From Paragorgia papillata (lineage: Eukaryota; Cnidaria; Anthozoa; Scleralcyonacea; Coralliidae), in contig JAWNZC010000447.1 in the NCBI GenBank assembly GCA_035771165.1, positions 1 through 64,000 on the forward strand: DNA of 64,000 nucleotides. Direction: 5' to 3'. The notes under the pieces are model-generated. The model was not told the origin of the DNA and made no database searches. It saw only the letters and a program-made list of their open reading frames with translations. Each line of letters starts with the position of its first letter. The first letter of the stretch is position 1. This document shows positions 28,795-39,369 of the stretch, piece by piece. The position numbers and the translations under genes were made by a program.

Positions 28795-29010
28795 CGTCGA
28801 AAATATACAGCACTTCCGTAGAAAATGTAGAGCTCTTCCGTAGAAATGTATATATACAGCTGTTCCGTAGATAATATACAGCTGTTCCGTACAAAATGTA
28901 TAGCCGTTCCGTAGAACATTTATAGCTTTTCCGTAGAAAATGTGTGGCTCTTCCGTACAAAATGTATAGCTCTTCCGTAGAAAATGTATAGCTCTTCCGT
29001 AGAAAGTTAA
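28795..29010. repeat. 22-bp subterminal repeats, left arm
   Basis: About ten tandem units of the form TTCCGTAGAAAATGTATAGC plus two bases, with small changes such as GTACAAAATG or GTAGATAATA. Clustered subterminal repeats in DNA transposons are often transposase-binding sites; that role here is inferred. Confidence 0.85.
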
Positions 29011-29081
29011 AACTAATGCGCGCGCACGTTAAGCATATTCGTATTACATGAAGTGTTGGTACGGTCTATTATGAATTCAAT

Positions 29082-29531
29082 ATGGCAGCTTGTCAGCAAT
29101 GTTCTGCGGAGTTTCCTTCCCAAGTTTACATTCAGTTTTGTCCTTCTTGTGGCTTTGAAAGAAACGGTAAGGTTCCATTAAATTATTGGGTATTGTTTAG
29201 TGATTTAAAGTACAGAGTACTCAGAGGTTAAATAACATATGTTTACAATATCTCACAGTATAAACGTCAGTATTCATACAATATCTTTGCATTTTATTTT
29301 ATAAATTATATTGCAGTGGTTATCGAACGTAGAGTCATAGAGCATTATTTCCATCTTGGTTATAAATACGAACTTATAACTCAGCTACTAAAAAATGAAC
29401 ATGGTATAGAGATGACCGTTCGCACTTTAAAGAGACGTTTGAATGATTATCAATTATCACGTCGAAAAGAAAACCAGAATTTTAATGAAGAGCACGTCAG
29501 AAACGTTATATGCTCTTCATTAAAATTCTGA
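29082..29531 (+). pseudogene. Captured 5' gene fragment: zinc ribbon plus helix-turn-helix, two exons
   Basis: Exon 1 (29082-29166) starts with ATG and encodes 28 residues with two C-x2-C pairs (CQQC near residue 4, CPSC near 20), the pattern of a small zinc ribbon. A GT donor (29167, GTAAGG) and an AG acceptor (ending 29316, after TTATATTGC) define a 150-bp intron that keeps the frame. Exon 2 encodes a helical segment containing RRVIEHYF, GYKYE, LLKNEHGIEM and RTLKRRLNDY. From memory this resembles the N-terminal helix-turn-helix of integrase-core-like proteins common in cnidarian genomes. The frame runs into the small hairpin at 29475-29530 and stops at 29531, so the catalytic part is missing. 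The exon 1 sequence is repeated in antisense in the right arm. It is a captured or truncated transposon gene rather than a working one; identification of the family is tentative. Confidence 0.55.
29475..29530. repeat. Perfect 20-bp-arm hairpin beside the inner foldback junction
   Basis: CAGAATTTTAATGAAGAGCA at 29475-29494 is followed by a 16-nt spacer and its exact reverse complement at 29511-29530. The right arm of the large foldback starts two or three bases later. A nested hairpin at this point suggests a template switch or snap-back event created the inverted duplication. Confidence 0.9.
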
Positions 29532-29556
29532 AATACTGACGTTTATACTGTGAGAT

Positions 29557-29733
29557 ATTGTAAACATATGTTATTTAACCTCTGAGTACTCTGTACTTTA
29601 AATCACTAAACAATACCCAATAATTTAATGGAACCTTACCGTTTCTTTCAAAGCCACAAGAAGGACAAAACTGAATGTAAACTTGGGAAGGAAACTCCGC
29701 AGAACATTGCTGACAAGCTGCCATATTGAATTC
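29557..29733 (-). pseudogene. Antisense second copy of the zinc-ribbon exon 1 in the right arm
   Basis: The right arm repeats, in reverse orientation, the ATG-containing exon 1, its GT donor and the start of the intron seen at 29082-29280. It has no second exon downstream, because reading out of the loop in this direction meets the other arm. A transcript crossing the whole element would pair exon 1 with this copy as a long hairpin. Confidence 0.8.
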
Positions 29734-29812
29734 ATAATAGACCGTACCAACACTTCATGTAATACGAATATGCTTAACGTGCGCGCGCATTAGTTTTAAC
29801 TTTCTACGGAAG

Positions 29813-30045
29813 AGCTATACATTTTCTACGGAAGAGCTATACATTTTGTACGGAAGAGCCACACATTTTCTACGGAAAAGCTATACATGTTCTACGGAAC
29901 GGCTAGCTATACATTTTGTACGGAACAGCTGTATATTTTCTACGGAACAGCTGTATATATACATTTCTACGGAAGAGCTCTACATTTTCTACGGAACGAC
30001 TATACATTTTCGACGGAAGTGCTGTATATTTTCTACCGAACAAGC
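29813..30045. repeat. 22-bp subterminal repeats, right arm
   Basis: Reverse-complement counterpart of the left array: units of TCTACGGAAGAGCTATACAT and relatives, about eleven copies. One unit has an extra insertion (GGCTAGCTATAC near 29900) that the left arm lacks, so the arms have begun to diverge. Confidence 0.85.
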
Positions 30046-30254
30046 GTGTCCCCAACGGGCCACCGTACCTGGGGCGACAAAATGGCGGTTCGAATAATTT
30101 CCATAGATATAGGAGGCATAGATTGCTTAATTCTTTTTATGGCCCTACTGTGAACGCGCGCCAACATGGTAATCCAAGATGGTCGCTCAACTGGGCAAAA
30201 GCTCAAGTGACCAGAATGGAACAAGCCATTCAGCGCGAGTATTTGAACAAACTA

Positions 30255-30659
30255 AGGATTCCAGAGGCCGCGGAACCGGCGTTCACTGGGCGCAGATGCC
30301 CCCCCCCCCCTCTTCTGAAAATTGGAAAATGTGCCCTTTTTCTGAAATAAAAATGTCCTTTTTATGAATGTGGCATGTGGCCGTTAAGGTTAACTGCGGC
30401 ATATTGCCTATACTTGGAAGAATTAATGTACCCTTTTTACTATTTGCTGTATGCAAAAGAGTGACTGTGCCGCGGTTGCCCGAGGAGTGACGTAGAGAGT
30501 TATAAAATGTGATATAATGTAAGTTTCCAGCACATTGGGGCTACTTGAAGTATTCTATTTCTAAGTGAAATGCCGCTGACCAAGAAATTATGCAATTATT
30601 TTGAAAATAATCAAGGTGCCCCTTTTTGGCGGTGCCCCCCACTTTTCAGGTGCTTCCGC
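30255..30659. mobile_element. ~405-bp insertion present in one foldback arm only
   Basis: The right arm reads straight from TTTGAACAAACTA into the sequence that resumes at 30660 (CGAATGAATAG), so it serves as an empty site. The insert contains a C-rich run (30300-30310), repeated GTGCCC blocks and partly inverted ends (CGCGGAACC near the left, TTCCGC near the right). It is likely a short non-autonomous DNA element; the superfamily is not clear. Confidence 0.6.
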
Positions 30660-31155
30660 TTCGAATGAATAGAAATAGAGAATACATCACAGAATGAAGC
30701 ATTTTCGAGAGTTTAACCGATATTGACAGCCTTTAAACAGCTCTAACGACGAAATGTCCTTATCCACTCGATCGACATATCCGAAATTCGCGCGTCTAAA
30801 ACAAAATTTCTCGACTATTTTTCGATCATACCAATGATTAGGATTACCTTGAATGGCTCGAAGTTGTTTCGATGCGTAATTTGTTGTAAGAGACGAGAAA
30901 AGTGACTTTTTCTGTTCTGGTCACTTGAGATGTGTTGTTAACACTAGTTTCCATCAACCACACTCACATGTTTCCCCCTTCTTCAGTAAAGGCGGTTTTT
31001 TTTTTTGAATTTCCGCAACACGCAGTTTGTACTGTATTCCGGCGATAACTGAGCTTTTATAACAAACTTCGAGGTGTTTGGCTATCCTGACAAAGCACTC
31101 TTCTGAGTATTTGATATAGCATCTCAAACAAATCGGTATTTTAAGAGGAAATCTA

Positions 31156-31240
31156 CAATCCTGGACAAAACTGTTGGGACACTTTGCCGATTTTGCCGAT
31201 TTTCGCATAGTGTCCCAAGCACTTTTGTCCAGGATTGTCT
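31156..31240. mobile_element. Hairpin MITE copy 1 (CAATCCTGGACAAAA ends)
   Basis: An ~85-bp unit that starts CAATCCTGGACAAAACTG and ends CTTTTGTCCAGGATTG, with GGGACACT and AGTGTCCC as inner arms around TTTGCCGATTTTGCCGATTT. A TA dinucleotide precedes it, as expected for a Tc1/mariner-type target, though only the outer pair of ends of the composite are both next to TA. Confidence 0.8.
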
Positions 31241-31583
31241 GAAAATGACGAATTAAACAAAATCGAAGAAAAAAACAATTTGGGGGCGGCGATTCTGCGC
31301 AGTTTGCTCGAAAATGACATAAATACGCTCCCACATGCATGAACAACAAATTGGTTCTGGGTATAGAAGGTTTGGTGAATATGTAAATTAAATAGAGCTC
31401 TCGTGCGGGTGGTACCGGTGCGGGTGGGAACTCTGCAGAGACTCTGCTCCAGTGATCCCTTCCCCATTGAGGGGGTAAGGGGGAGCAGAGATGGGGGCTC
31501 TTTTATTAAACTGTATATATTTTGCAATGTTACAAAGTTAAAAAGCTGTGTTTTATTGAAAAATCATAAACTCGTCATTTTCA

Positions 31584-31670
31584 GACAATCCTGGACAAAA
31601 CTGTTGGGACACTTTGCCGATTTTGCCGATTTTCGCATAGTGTCCCAAGCACTTTTGTCCAGGATTGTAG
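31584..31670. mobile_element. Hairpin MITE copy 2, same orientation as copy 1
   Basis: Essentially identical to the copy at 31156-31240 and in the same orientation, judged by the asymmetric core TTTGCCGATTTTGCCGATTT. Its right end is followed by TA. The ~345 bp between the two copies begins TCTGAAAATGACGA and ends with its reverse complement, so the flanks are inverted while the hairpins are direct. Confidence 0.8.
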
Positions 31671-32476
31671 GTGAAAGTTTGACTAATAAATTTACGTAAT
31701 TTCTTCCTTCAATTCAATATCCATGCAAATTAACCATCGACACTTTAATGATTTCCTTTGTACAGTTTTCCTCATGAATTACTGAAGAGTTTGAAATGTT
31801 AACATAATTTGTTTTGATGGTTTATTTACTGCGAGTACTTGCCGCGAGTAAAAAATAGTTCAAAATTTTCAACTATCTAGTGTCACGAGCGCTAAAAGAC
31901 GCGTAGCGGGTGCTCGCAGCGAGGCTGTGAGTTGCTTCGTGCGAGGACTAGTAAACCGCCTTAAGATTAGTGTTTTCTTGGCCGGTTTGAGTTAGATGTA
32001 ATGGCCTGCAAAAGCCATATCAATTTGGCGGATGGAAACTAGTGTTAACAACATATTTCAGGTGACCACAACAGAAAAAGTCACTTTTCTGATCTCTCGC
32101 AACAAATTACGCATCGAAACTACTTCGAGCGATTCAAGGTAATCCTAATCATTAGTATAATCGAAAAACTGTCGAGAAAGTTTGTTTTAAACGTGCGCAT
32201 TTTGGATAGGTCGATCGAGTGGATAAGGAAATTTCGTCGTTAGAGCAGTTTAAAGGCTGTCATTATCGGTTAAAAATCTCGAAAATGCCTTATTCCATAA
32301 TGTATTGTCTAGTTCTATTCATTCGAAGCATTAGTTTGTTCAAATACTCGCGCTGAATGGCTCGTTTAATTGTGGTCACTTGAGCTTTTGCCCGGTTGAA
32401 CGACCATCTTGGATTCCCCATGTTGGCGCGCCGTAAGAGCCTATAGTCGGCAATCTATGCCTCCTACATCTATGAT

Positions 32477-32911
32477 AGTTTCCCCCCACAAAAAACCCCA
32501 AAAAAACCCAAAAAGTAAACCTTTAAAGTTGAGATTAATAATATTTCATAGTCCAGCTGTTATTGACCACAACAACACTGGATTCTTCAAATTAATGATA
32601 CAATCATAAAGTCACCAACATCCCCAAGCCAAACATGTTCATATATCAGTCAAAATTCGCTAATGAAGCCGAGTACTGCGCATGTGTTTTATATTGACGT
32701 CATCCATCTTGCACGCGTGTAAAATGTGAAACCATGCATGCGTGTCGAGATTAGCACCCTCACCGGGGGTCCGGACCTTCGACCTTACGCACGGGTCGGG
32801 CCGTCGGGGACAATTCAGGATCCACCATAAGTCGTGCAACATCCTAAATCATAACAAAATTTTACACAGATAATATAATTTTACGGGTACAGTAAATATG
32901 ATTGCGAAAGC
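32477..32911. other. Unique-looking spacer, no gene recognised
   Basis: Begins with a C/A-rich low-complexity stretch (CCCCCCACAAAAAACCCC near 32482), then AT-rich sequence. No long open frame or repeat was recognised. Confidence 0.5.
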
Positions 32912-33007
32912 AGAGAACGAGCCTGAGTTTCCTATATATGGGCGAATAGTGAACGAGGGCGCATCCCGAGTTCACTATCGCTAATAGGAAACGAAGGCGA
33001 GTTCTCT
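32912..33007. repeat. 96-bp hairpin (AGAGAACGAG arms)
   Basis: AGAGAACGAGCCTGAGTTTCC at the left pairs, with mismatches, with GGAAACGAAGGCGAGTTCTCT at the right; AATAGTGAAC and GTTCACTAT form the inner arms. The apex is GC-rich (CGAGGGCGCATCCCGAG). It belongs to a group of similar hairpins seen at 50779, 51445 and 61663. Confidence 0.75.
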
Positions 33008-33429
33008 AATTGTTTTAGTAGAAATTTACCAACAAAAGTTAATAAAATTTTCGACTACCCATGCTCTTTAAGGCTTGATTAGAACAACAAACATTCAACA
33101 TAGTCATTTCAATTTTCGAGCATTTCACTTGGTCGGCCATACGTTACTCGAAAGCCAACACCTTTTAGACGAAGTCTGGTAAACAATTTAAATATCTTAC
33201 CATTAAAAACTTCTACTTCATCAATTTTGTAGATTTTGTAATCTGTAGAAGATGTTATTTGGCCACAATATTTATTTCTTTTCCCACTTCGCTCCTTCAA
33301 AAATCTTGGTATGCCATATTGTTTTGGATTTCACCCCGCAACTGCGGGGACTGGGCTCTATTGATTATTTTAAATACGCATATTGTGATTGGTCAATTTT
33401 GTTAAAAGAGGGTTTGGCATTGGTTAATG

Positions 33430-33580
33430 GACCTTACCCATTATGACGTTTCATGGCATCAGTTAACTACCACTACCAGAATGCTTTGCTAGCTTCCTGG
33501 CTAAATAGATAGAGAATACTAGCAAAGCATTCTGGTAGTAGTAGTTAAATGACACCATGAAACGTCATAGTGGGTAAGGT
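33430..33580. mobile_element. ~150-bp foldback MITE
   Basis: ACCTTACCCATTATGACGTT at 33430 is matched in reverse complement by AACGTCATAGTGGGTAAGGT ending at 33580. Arms are ~62 bp around a 26-bp loop (CTTCCTGGCTAAATAGATAG). Both ends are near TTGGTTAATGG/CTATTGGTTC. No coding capacity. Confidence 0.8.
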
Positions 33581-33679
33581 CTATTGGTTCCGTTCATGGC
33601 TGGTCACTGTAGAGTTCTCACATTGCACTCATTACATTCGTACAAAAATATACTCATTGTTTGATGACATTGACTCTTT

Positions 33680-34930
33680 TCTCGACTCTTTAGTCTCTTT
33701 GTTTTGACCTCTCTTCGGGTGACCATCTCTTTCGGACATTCTTACTCCCGGCTTTGGCAGCTCTGCTTCGTTCCAGAACATGGGCACAGGAGCTTTCTTG
33801 AAATAAGATGAATTGTGAGTGATTTGCTTGTCTTCTATCGCAGCTGTTATCATACTCCCATTCTTTGCAATGGCAGTGTGTGACATTGTTTTGTAGAACG
33901 GAGCCATCTTATTATGTCTCGTTTCATTCTTCACTAATACTGCGTCACCAACTTTGAAGTCGCATGGAGATGCATGTTTCTTCTTGTCTGCGTACCGCTT
34001 CATATTGTCCTTTGCCCGGTTGTCGTTCAGCCTTGCTTGTCGTTCGATTGCAGTTTCGGTGGTAGGAGTGGCGATTTGTGGTAATCTTGTTTGCGACTCA
34101 CGTCCAAATATAAGCTGAAATGGCCTGAAGCCTGTTGAAAGGTGCGGAGTAGCATGATACTGGCGCATAAACTTGTGAAGTTCTTGTTTCCAGTTCTTGC
34201 ATTCAACGACTGCCGCTCTCACGGCTTTCATAAGTGGCTTGTGGTCTGTTATTACTTTGAAATTCTTCGCCCTTCTTACAAACATATCAAAATGCTCACA
34301 AGCCCACACGATCGCCAGAGCTTCACGTTCTGTTTGGCTGTATCTGGTCTCTGTGTCTGTCAGAGCCCTACTAGCAAAAGCCACAATTCTTCCATATTGT
34401 TCTAGTATGGCACCTAGTACGACGGGACTATATAGCATCAACGACGATTTCTATCTTCGCGTTGGGATCGAAATATGCGATGACTGTGTCGGCTGTATAA
34501 GACTTTGCTTCAATTTCACGAATGCATTCTCTTGTTCTGTAGACGGTACCAGGTCCAGCTAGTGTCGTTCCGTGTGAGGCATCGAAGGGGTTCACAGAGT
34601 GTTGCGTAGTCAGGGATAAATCGTGCACAATAATTCATCATGCCGAGGAAGCTCCTTACTTCGGATACGTTGCTTGGTGCTCGTACTTTCTGTACGGACT
34701 CAACTTTCTTTGGGTCTGGTTACACCCCATTCGCGTTGAAAACTAGGCAAAAAAACTCTACTTCATCTTTGTTTAAGTTCACACTTTTCTTTATTCAAGG
34801 TTATAGCCTCTTTCGTTGAGCCTCTGGCCGGGATGTCATGTTGTTCCTCAGTTGTACCAAAGATTATTATGTCATCTGCGATGTTCTTTGCACCAGGGAT
34901 GTCTCGAATGACATTGCACCCAACCATCCA
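33680..34930 (-). pseudogene. Broken Ty3/Gypsy-type pol fragment (RT end, RNase H, integrase C-terminal part)
   Basis: Reading right to left, a piece of reverse transcriptase around the catalytic acidic pair (IADD, at ~34880) is followed by a connection region and then RNase H (SRALTDTE, REALAIVWACEHF, ITDHKPL). The frame at 34441-33632 passes straight from ITDHKPL to the end of an integrase (QYHATPHLSTGF, LIFGRE, GDAVLVKN), so the integrase zinc finger and DDE core are deleted. A 4-bp frameshifting insertion lies near 34430, and further stops separate the RT piece. No LTRs, primer site or gag were seen. This is a dead LTR-retrotransposon remnant; the short plus-strand frames over it are antisense shadows. 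Confidence 0.85.
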
Positions 34931-35143
34931 AACGGGTAAGTACGGAAACGCATACTCTGAAGAACTGTTACCATGTAGGATGCGATGTTGGGTAAGTACA
35001 CGATCGACACATGTTTTTAATCTACGTTCACAACAACAAATAAAAGACAAAAGATCTGAAAATTTAAATACCTTGGATTTTGTACAACCCAACGTGTGAC
35101 ATGGCCAGAAATCGAGGACAACATGGCGGCAAAGCATGCGCAC

Positions 35144-37014
35144 TGAATCCCTTTTTAATTAATTCAATATGGCGTCCTTCAATAGATTTCTTAAGGAAAT
35201 ATAAAGAACAATCATTTTCGGTTATTTACTATTGTAAATTCCGACATGCGAACGTCCAAAACTTCACCAAATTGAACAATCGTTGAGCCCTACAATTTCT
35301 ATTAAGTTTGGAGCGTCCTAAATAGGTTCCCGAGCACCTCGTAAGCATACCTCTTATTCGCTGTTTAAAGTCTCTTAATCTGCTATAGCACTTATTTTGG
35401 AGCTCCAATTTTGGCTGCTTCTGTGTTGTTTGTCCACGATGCGAACGTCTGAATTTGCTCGGGATGAACGTTACTTTGTTTTGCGGAGTTGTTCGTTCCA
35501 CTTTTTCGTTGTTTAATAGGTTCCCAAACACCTTAAAATGTACGATTTATTGCAGCCGAGTCGTTGTAATTTAATCCATCAAGCGCCGAGATAAATACTG
35601 AACTCGGCGTGAAGAAGCAATGCATTCCTCGATAATTTCGGGTTGTTGTCCGCCATAGGTTGCCAGGGTCTTAACCGCTGTTATTATTATTAAATGTGAC
35701 TGTGGATTTAGAAATAATAACCGAAATTTATGCGGCAATTTTGTGAGTATGAGTGTACAGGCCTGTCTAGACGATTAAACCTTTTGTAATTTGATATTTA
35801 TGTAAGAAATGGGTCAATAAGACATTTTGGCGAATAACTCTACTTTAATTTATTGTTATAGACTTCTGTTTATAGCCAAAATTATCGATATTTAGCCATC
35901 AGAATTTTCAAATTAATATTCCATCTAAATATGAGCCCACAGGCCACTGCCGCTGAGTGTCCTGGATTTCTAGCCATGATTAGCTTGAAACGGTGTTTGT
36001 AAGGTTGAGTAATCCGTTAGAGAGCTCACTTGCCAAGACTGCAGTCTGAAGTAACTCAGCGGGTCGGTTTGACAGAATCTTGTGTATATAGTGAATGCGG
36101 AATTACTAATTATCTTTAATGGCAATCTGGTCCAACTACTGGTTAAAACCAAGTAACCATGACGATTGTGGTAAAAGTCGATTGTCGTGGCATTGAATCA
36201 AGGTCGTTCAACAGTAAGCCTTGAAGCCGCCATGTTCACAAAAGACCGGAACCATCACCTACGCTTGGCGGACTCAGCGTCTGGGACGGTGATTTAAACC
36301 TGATGCATGTGTTTGCACAACCAATAAGGGAGAAAGTACATGAGATTAGACAGTACCGCATTCATTTCATTCCCATTCAATGTCAATCAAATGAAACACG
36401 CAGACCAAGCTATACACCGAAAGGTTTACTTCTTTAAAAAACTAATTGATAGACCTAATCGGCTAACGCAATGTTTACATTACAAATTACATTACGACTA
36501 CAAATCATTATATGATATCATCTTTGAGCAATAACGCAGCAGATTAGTTGCTGAGTTTCTTATTACAATGGTTACAATAAAATATCTCCACCCTCCGCCA
36601 CACAATATAACATTTTCTTAACCCCTCGTCCAATTTGACATGGGTCCTGGTTTTACATGGGTCCTTGGGTCCCCGGTCCTGTTTTTACATATAGCCATAT
36701 ATGTCATTCAGTTATTGAATTTAGATATTTCGAATGAACCAGCTGTATGGGAACAGAGAAAAATCTTGGCACAGAACTATATAGACCTGGTTAGGGGTTA
36801 TCAGCAATGCATTCTTGGTGACATATCATACATAGATTAAAAATGCGTTGAACTTAGCTTACATGTACCAGACTTCCCACGAGGAAGGATGCTTAGATTA
36901 GTAAAACAACCGTATCGCGTAAGTAGACATTACGATGTTCGCGAAAGCATGTAGAAAGCAAGGTGGCGGCAATTTAATATGGCGCGAACAAACGCACGAA
37001 TTGGAAAGGAATTA
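35144..37014. other. AT-rich intergenic DNA, no gene recognised
   Basis: No credible coding region. The block AATAGGTTCCC occurs at ~35318 and again at ~35516, each followed by a related CACCT sequence, and GCGAACGTC also occurs twice, so some old duplication is present. Several NCCATGTTG/ATGGCGGC motifs occur without a supporting frame. Confidence 0.5.
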
Positions 37015-39335
37015 TTTTATTACTCGGGCTAGCCGAGTCTAGGTTTCGGCTTTGTTATTATTTTTTGCGTCGCAAGTTGGCCCCAAAAGGCTTTGCGAAC
37101 TGAGGTTGCCCCAAACATGGCGCTGCGAAACTGAGGAGTGGCGAGTTGTCTCTTTTGCACCAAGGTTCCATTGCCATTTTATCGATGTTTTTGAATATTT
37201 GCAAGACATTTCACTGTTTCTCAGTTGTTGACTTGTTTGGCTATCAACTGGCCGTCGATTCATCGAAATATAAGCTCGCAATGCGATGGCGGACCTTAGT
37301 ATGGGCCTGTATGGCTACGTCTGATAATCGTCTGTGACATCTTTGTCGGACTATGTGTTCTTCGCACTGATCTCATCTGGTTCTTTGAAAGAAACAACAA
37401 GGAAGCAAATCTCTCGGCGATACTAAACATTCGGTATGGCCGTTTTACCAAAACTCGCCAGGATCTGTCTCGCTATTTCCATTGGAACACTATTTTGACA
37501 AACGCAGTAGTTGTCCAAATTTAGTTTATAGAACACCAGTTTTTATGCCATGTTTAAACCATTTTTGTTTGAGCACTGCCACTTTGCCCTGCGTGTTTAT
37601 ATAATAGAACCGCCGGTAAATCGGTTTTCTTAATTTACAGTATTTAATAACTGCACTATATGAGTTAAAAATTTTGAAAAGTTGTTGAACTCAAGCTCAT
37701 TGAATAACCATAGTCACATAGACGTGAATACATGTAGCCTCAAATAAAACAAATCTCTTATTAAAAATTGACATTGTGTTTACTAGCTTGAACTGATATT
37801 TGTTCATGTAATCAGTGCTAATCACTCAAGATTTTAAGCCTTTGGCCCTAGGGTTGTTCATATTTATGTCAACATGATTTTGAGCATAACAGTGAGGCAA
37901 AAGTATAGTTCCATTGTATTCTAGAAAAACTTGCCCAAACCATATTAAAGATTATGGATTCCCACACAAGACACCAGACCACTGCCAGGATCTCACGCAC
38001 GGCACTTTCTCGATACGTACACAATGCAAACCGTAACCCATAACCATTTTGTTTGTGCATATATCAAGAGCCCCAGGCACTTCATTTTACGACCAGTCCT
38101 GGTTACAATGATTTCCAGACATGCACAGCTTCCAGATTGTCCTCTACTAATTCATTACTCGGGCTACTGTACATGGTAGCTGAGTCTAGGTTTTGCCTTG
38201 GTTTCTGTCGTTTTTCTCGATGTGTTTTTGTATTTTTCCCCACAATGCAGTGCAACCTTAGTTTACTTCAGTAAATAAACAGAATTCACCAGACATACTG
38301 CAATAATCTTTTCAAGCTTTATCAACGAATGATGTGAGCATGTGGCACTACCTTGTCAGTCTTTGTGAAACATTTATTCTATGGTGCAGTCAAGATATGC
38401 ACAGTCATGATGTTTCAAAATTTTTGACCCGATTCCACAGATTTGTGAGTTCCATTGGTCAGTGGAGTCAATTGGATGCTTTCAGGTGGATTGTTGAAGC
38501 CCTAAATCCCTGATGTTCCTTTTATCAATTTACCCAAAATTTACCCAAACAATTTCCTAATGGTGCAATCATATGGCCAACGACTGTAGTCAAAACATGA
38601 CTCATATAAATGACAAAATTGACTAGTGCATCCATATAAACTGGACAGAGACATTAAACTTTATTATGAGCTTGCTTTCTTTGCTTTTTTATTTTACAAA
38701 GAAGTAGATGGTAAAATTCCTTCTGTGAGATCTGTGAACACCATCTAAACAATTTATTAACAATAACTAAAATATTAAAGTGCAATATGTGCACAAAATG
38801 TCGCAATACCATACACATAGTTCGAGATATAGTTAAAGCAATGCCATGATGGCTTTCAGTATATCAATTCTATGTTGTCCCAATCTAGGTTGTCCATGCT
38901 TGTAAGTTTATGATAGTAGTCCTTTGTAAAACAAGTGAGTGCGCTTTCTAACTAGCTTTCTAGTAGCATGTCCTCCTGCACCAATCTCGTTCTAGTCCAC
39001 ATCGCCATGCCCATTGCCCATGCCCAGTAGCCCGAGTTAACGCCTAGCGGGAGTCTTGTTTAAAATGTAAACACCGAAAACTACAAGCCTATTTGTAAAG
39101 AAACTCCGTGCACTTACCTCAATGTAAAAGCCAGAAAAAATTATCCAACTTCTAGCGAGATTTATGAACCACGAACCAAAGGTATTTTAACACGAACTCG
39201 TTGTTTGAGAATACATGTACAGCGAATAATCATTTTGATATGAGCATGAAACGTCCCGGGTCAGCAGTATAATCTACTGGGGTTAGGTACTTCATGTACA
39301 CCGATTTTTCATCCAAATGCATCATTCTCAATAAA
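37015..39335. other. Intergenic DNA with dispersed ATTACTCGGGCTA repeats
   Basis: ATTACTCGGGCTA followed closely by GAGTCTAGGTTT occurs at ~37017 and ~38153 in the same orientation. A reverse-oriented TAGCCCGAGTTAACG occurs at ~39027. These may be degraded ends of one dispersed element family. No open frame in this stretch looks like a gene. Confidence 0.4.
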
Positions 39336-39369
39336 CATGTAAAATATTGAAACAGTGAAAAGTGATAAA

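Larger units (their letters stand above)
28768..30064. mobile_element. Foldback element with ~510-bp arms, loop gene fragment, GTAC flanks
   Basis: The left arm (28768 to ~29279) and right arm (~29533-30064) are near-perfect reverse complements, starting GGTGGCCCGTTGGGGAC and ending in its complement. Both ends abut GTAC (28764-28767 and 30065-30068). Because GTAC is itself a palindrome, it can be a 4-bp target duplication or the outermost inverted-repeat bases. Each arm has about ten 22-bp subterminal units beginning TTCCGTAGAAAATGTATAGC, followed by the first exon of a small gene. The ~250-bp loop holds the second exon and a 20-bp-arm hairpin (29475-29530) next to the right-arm junction. 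The element interrupts the satellite at its left edge, while its right flank is not satellite. No transposase is visible, so it is non-autonomous. The superfamily is unassigned. Confidence 0.88.
30102..32476. mobile_element. 2.4-kb foldback element with asymmetric insertion
   Basis: Left-arm sequence (30102-30254 plus 30660-30962) is repeated in reverse complement at 32031-32476. Shared blocks include GCGCGAGTATTTGAACAAAC, ACCGATATTGACAGCC/GGCTGTCATTATCGGT and CTAGTGTTAACAACA. Identity is roughly 85-90% by eye, lower than the neighbouring foldback, so it is older. A ~405-bp insertion splits the left arm only. The loop (30963-32030) contains a composite pair of hairpin MITEs. No convincing open reading frame is present; the small frames that overlap the arms are antisense or low complexity. 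Confidence 0.75.

Noticed and set aside
28745..30097. Open frames reading YGRATHFLRKS or TERLYI repeats
   Set aside because: They are translations of the 22-bp subterminal repeat in the foldback arms, present in multiple frames.
34142..34562. Plus-strand open frames over the Gypsy fragment
   Set aside because: Antisense shadows of the RNase H/connection region on the minus strand.
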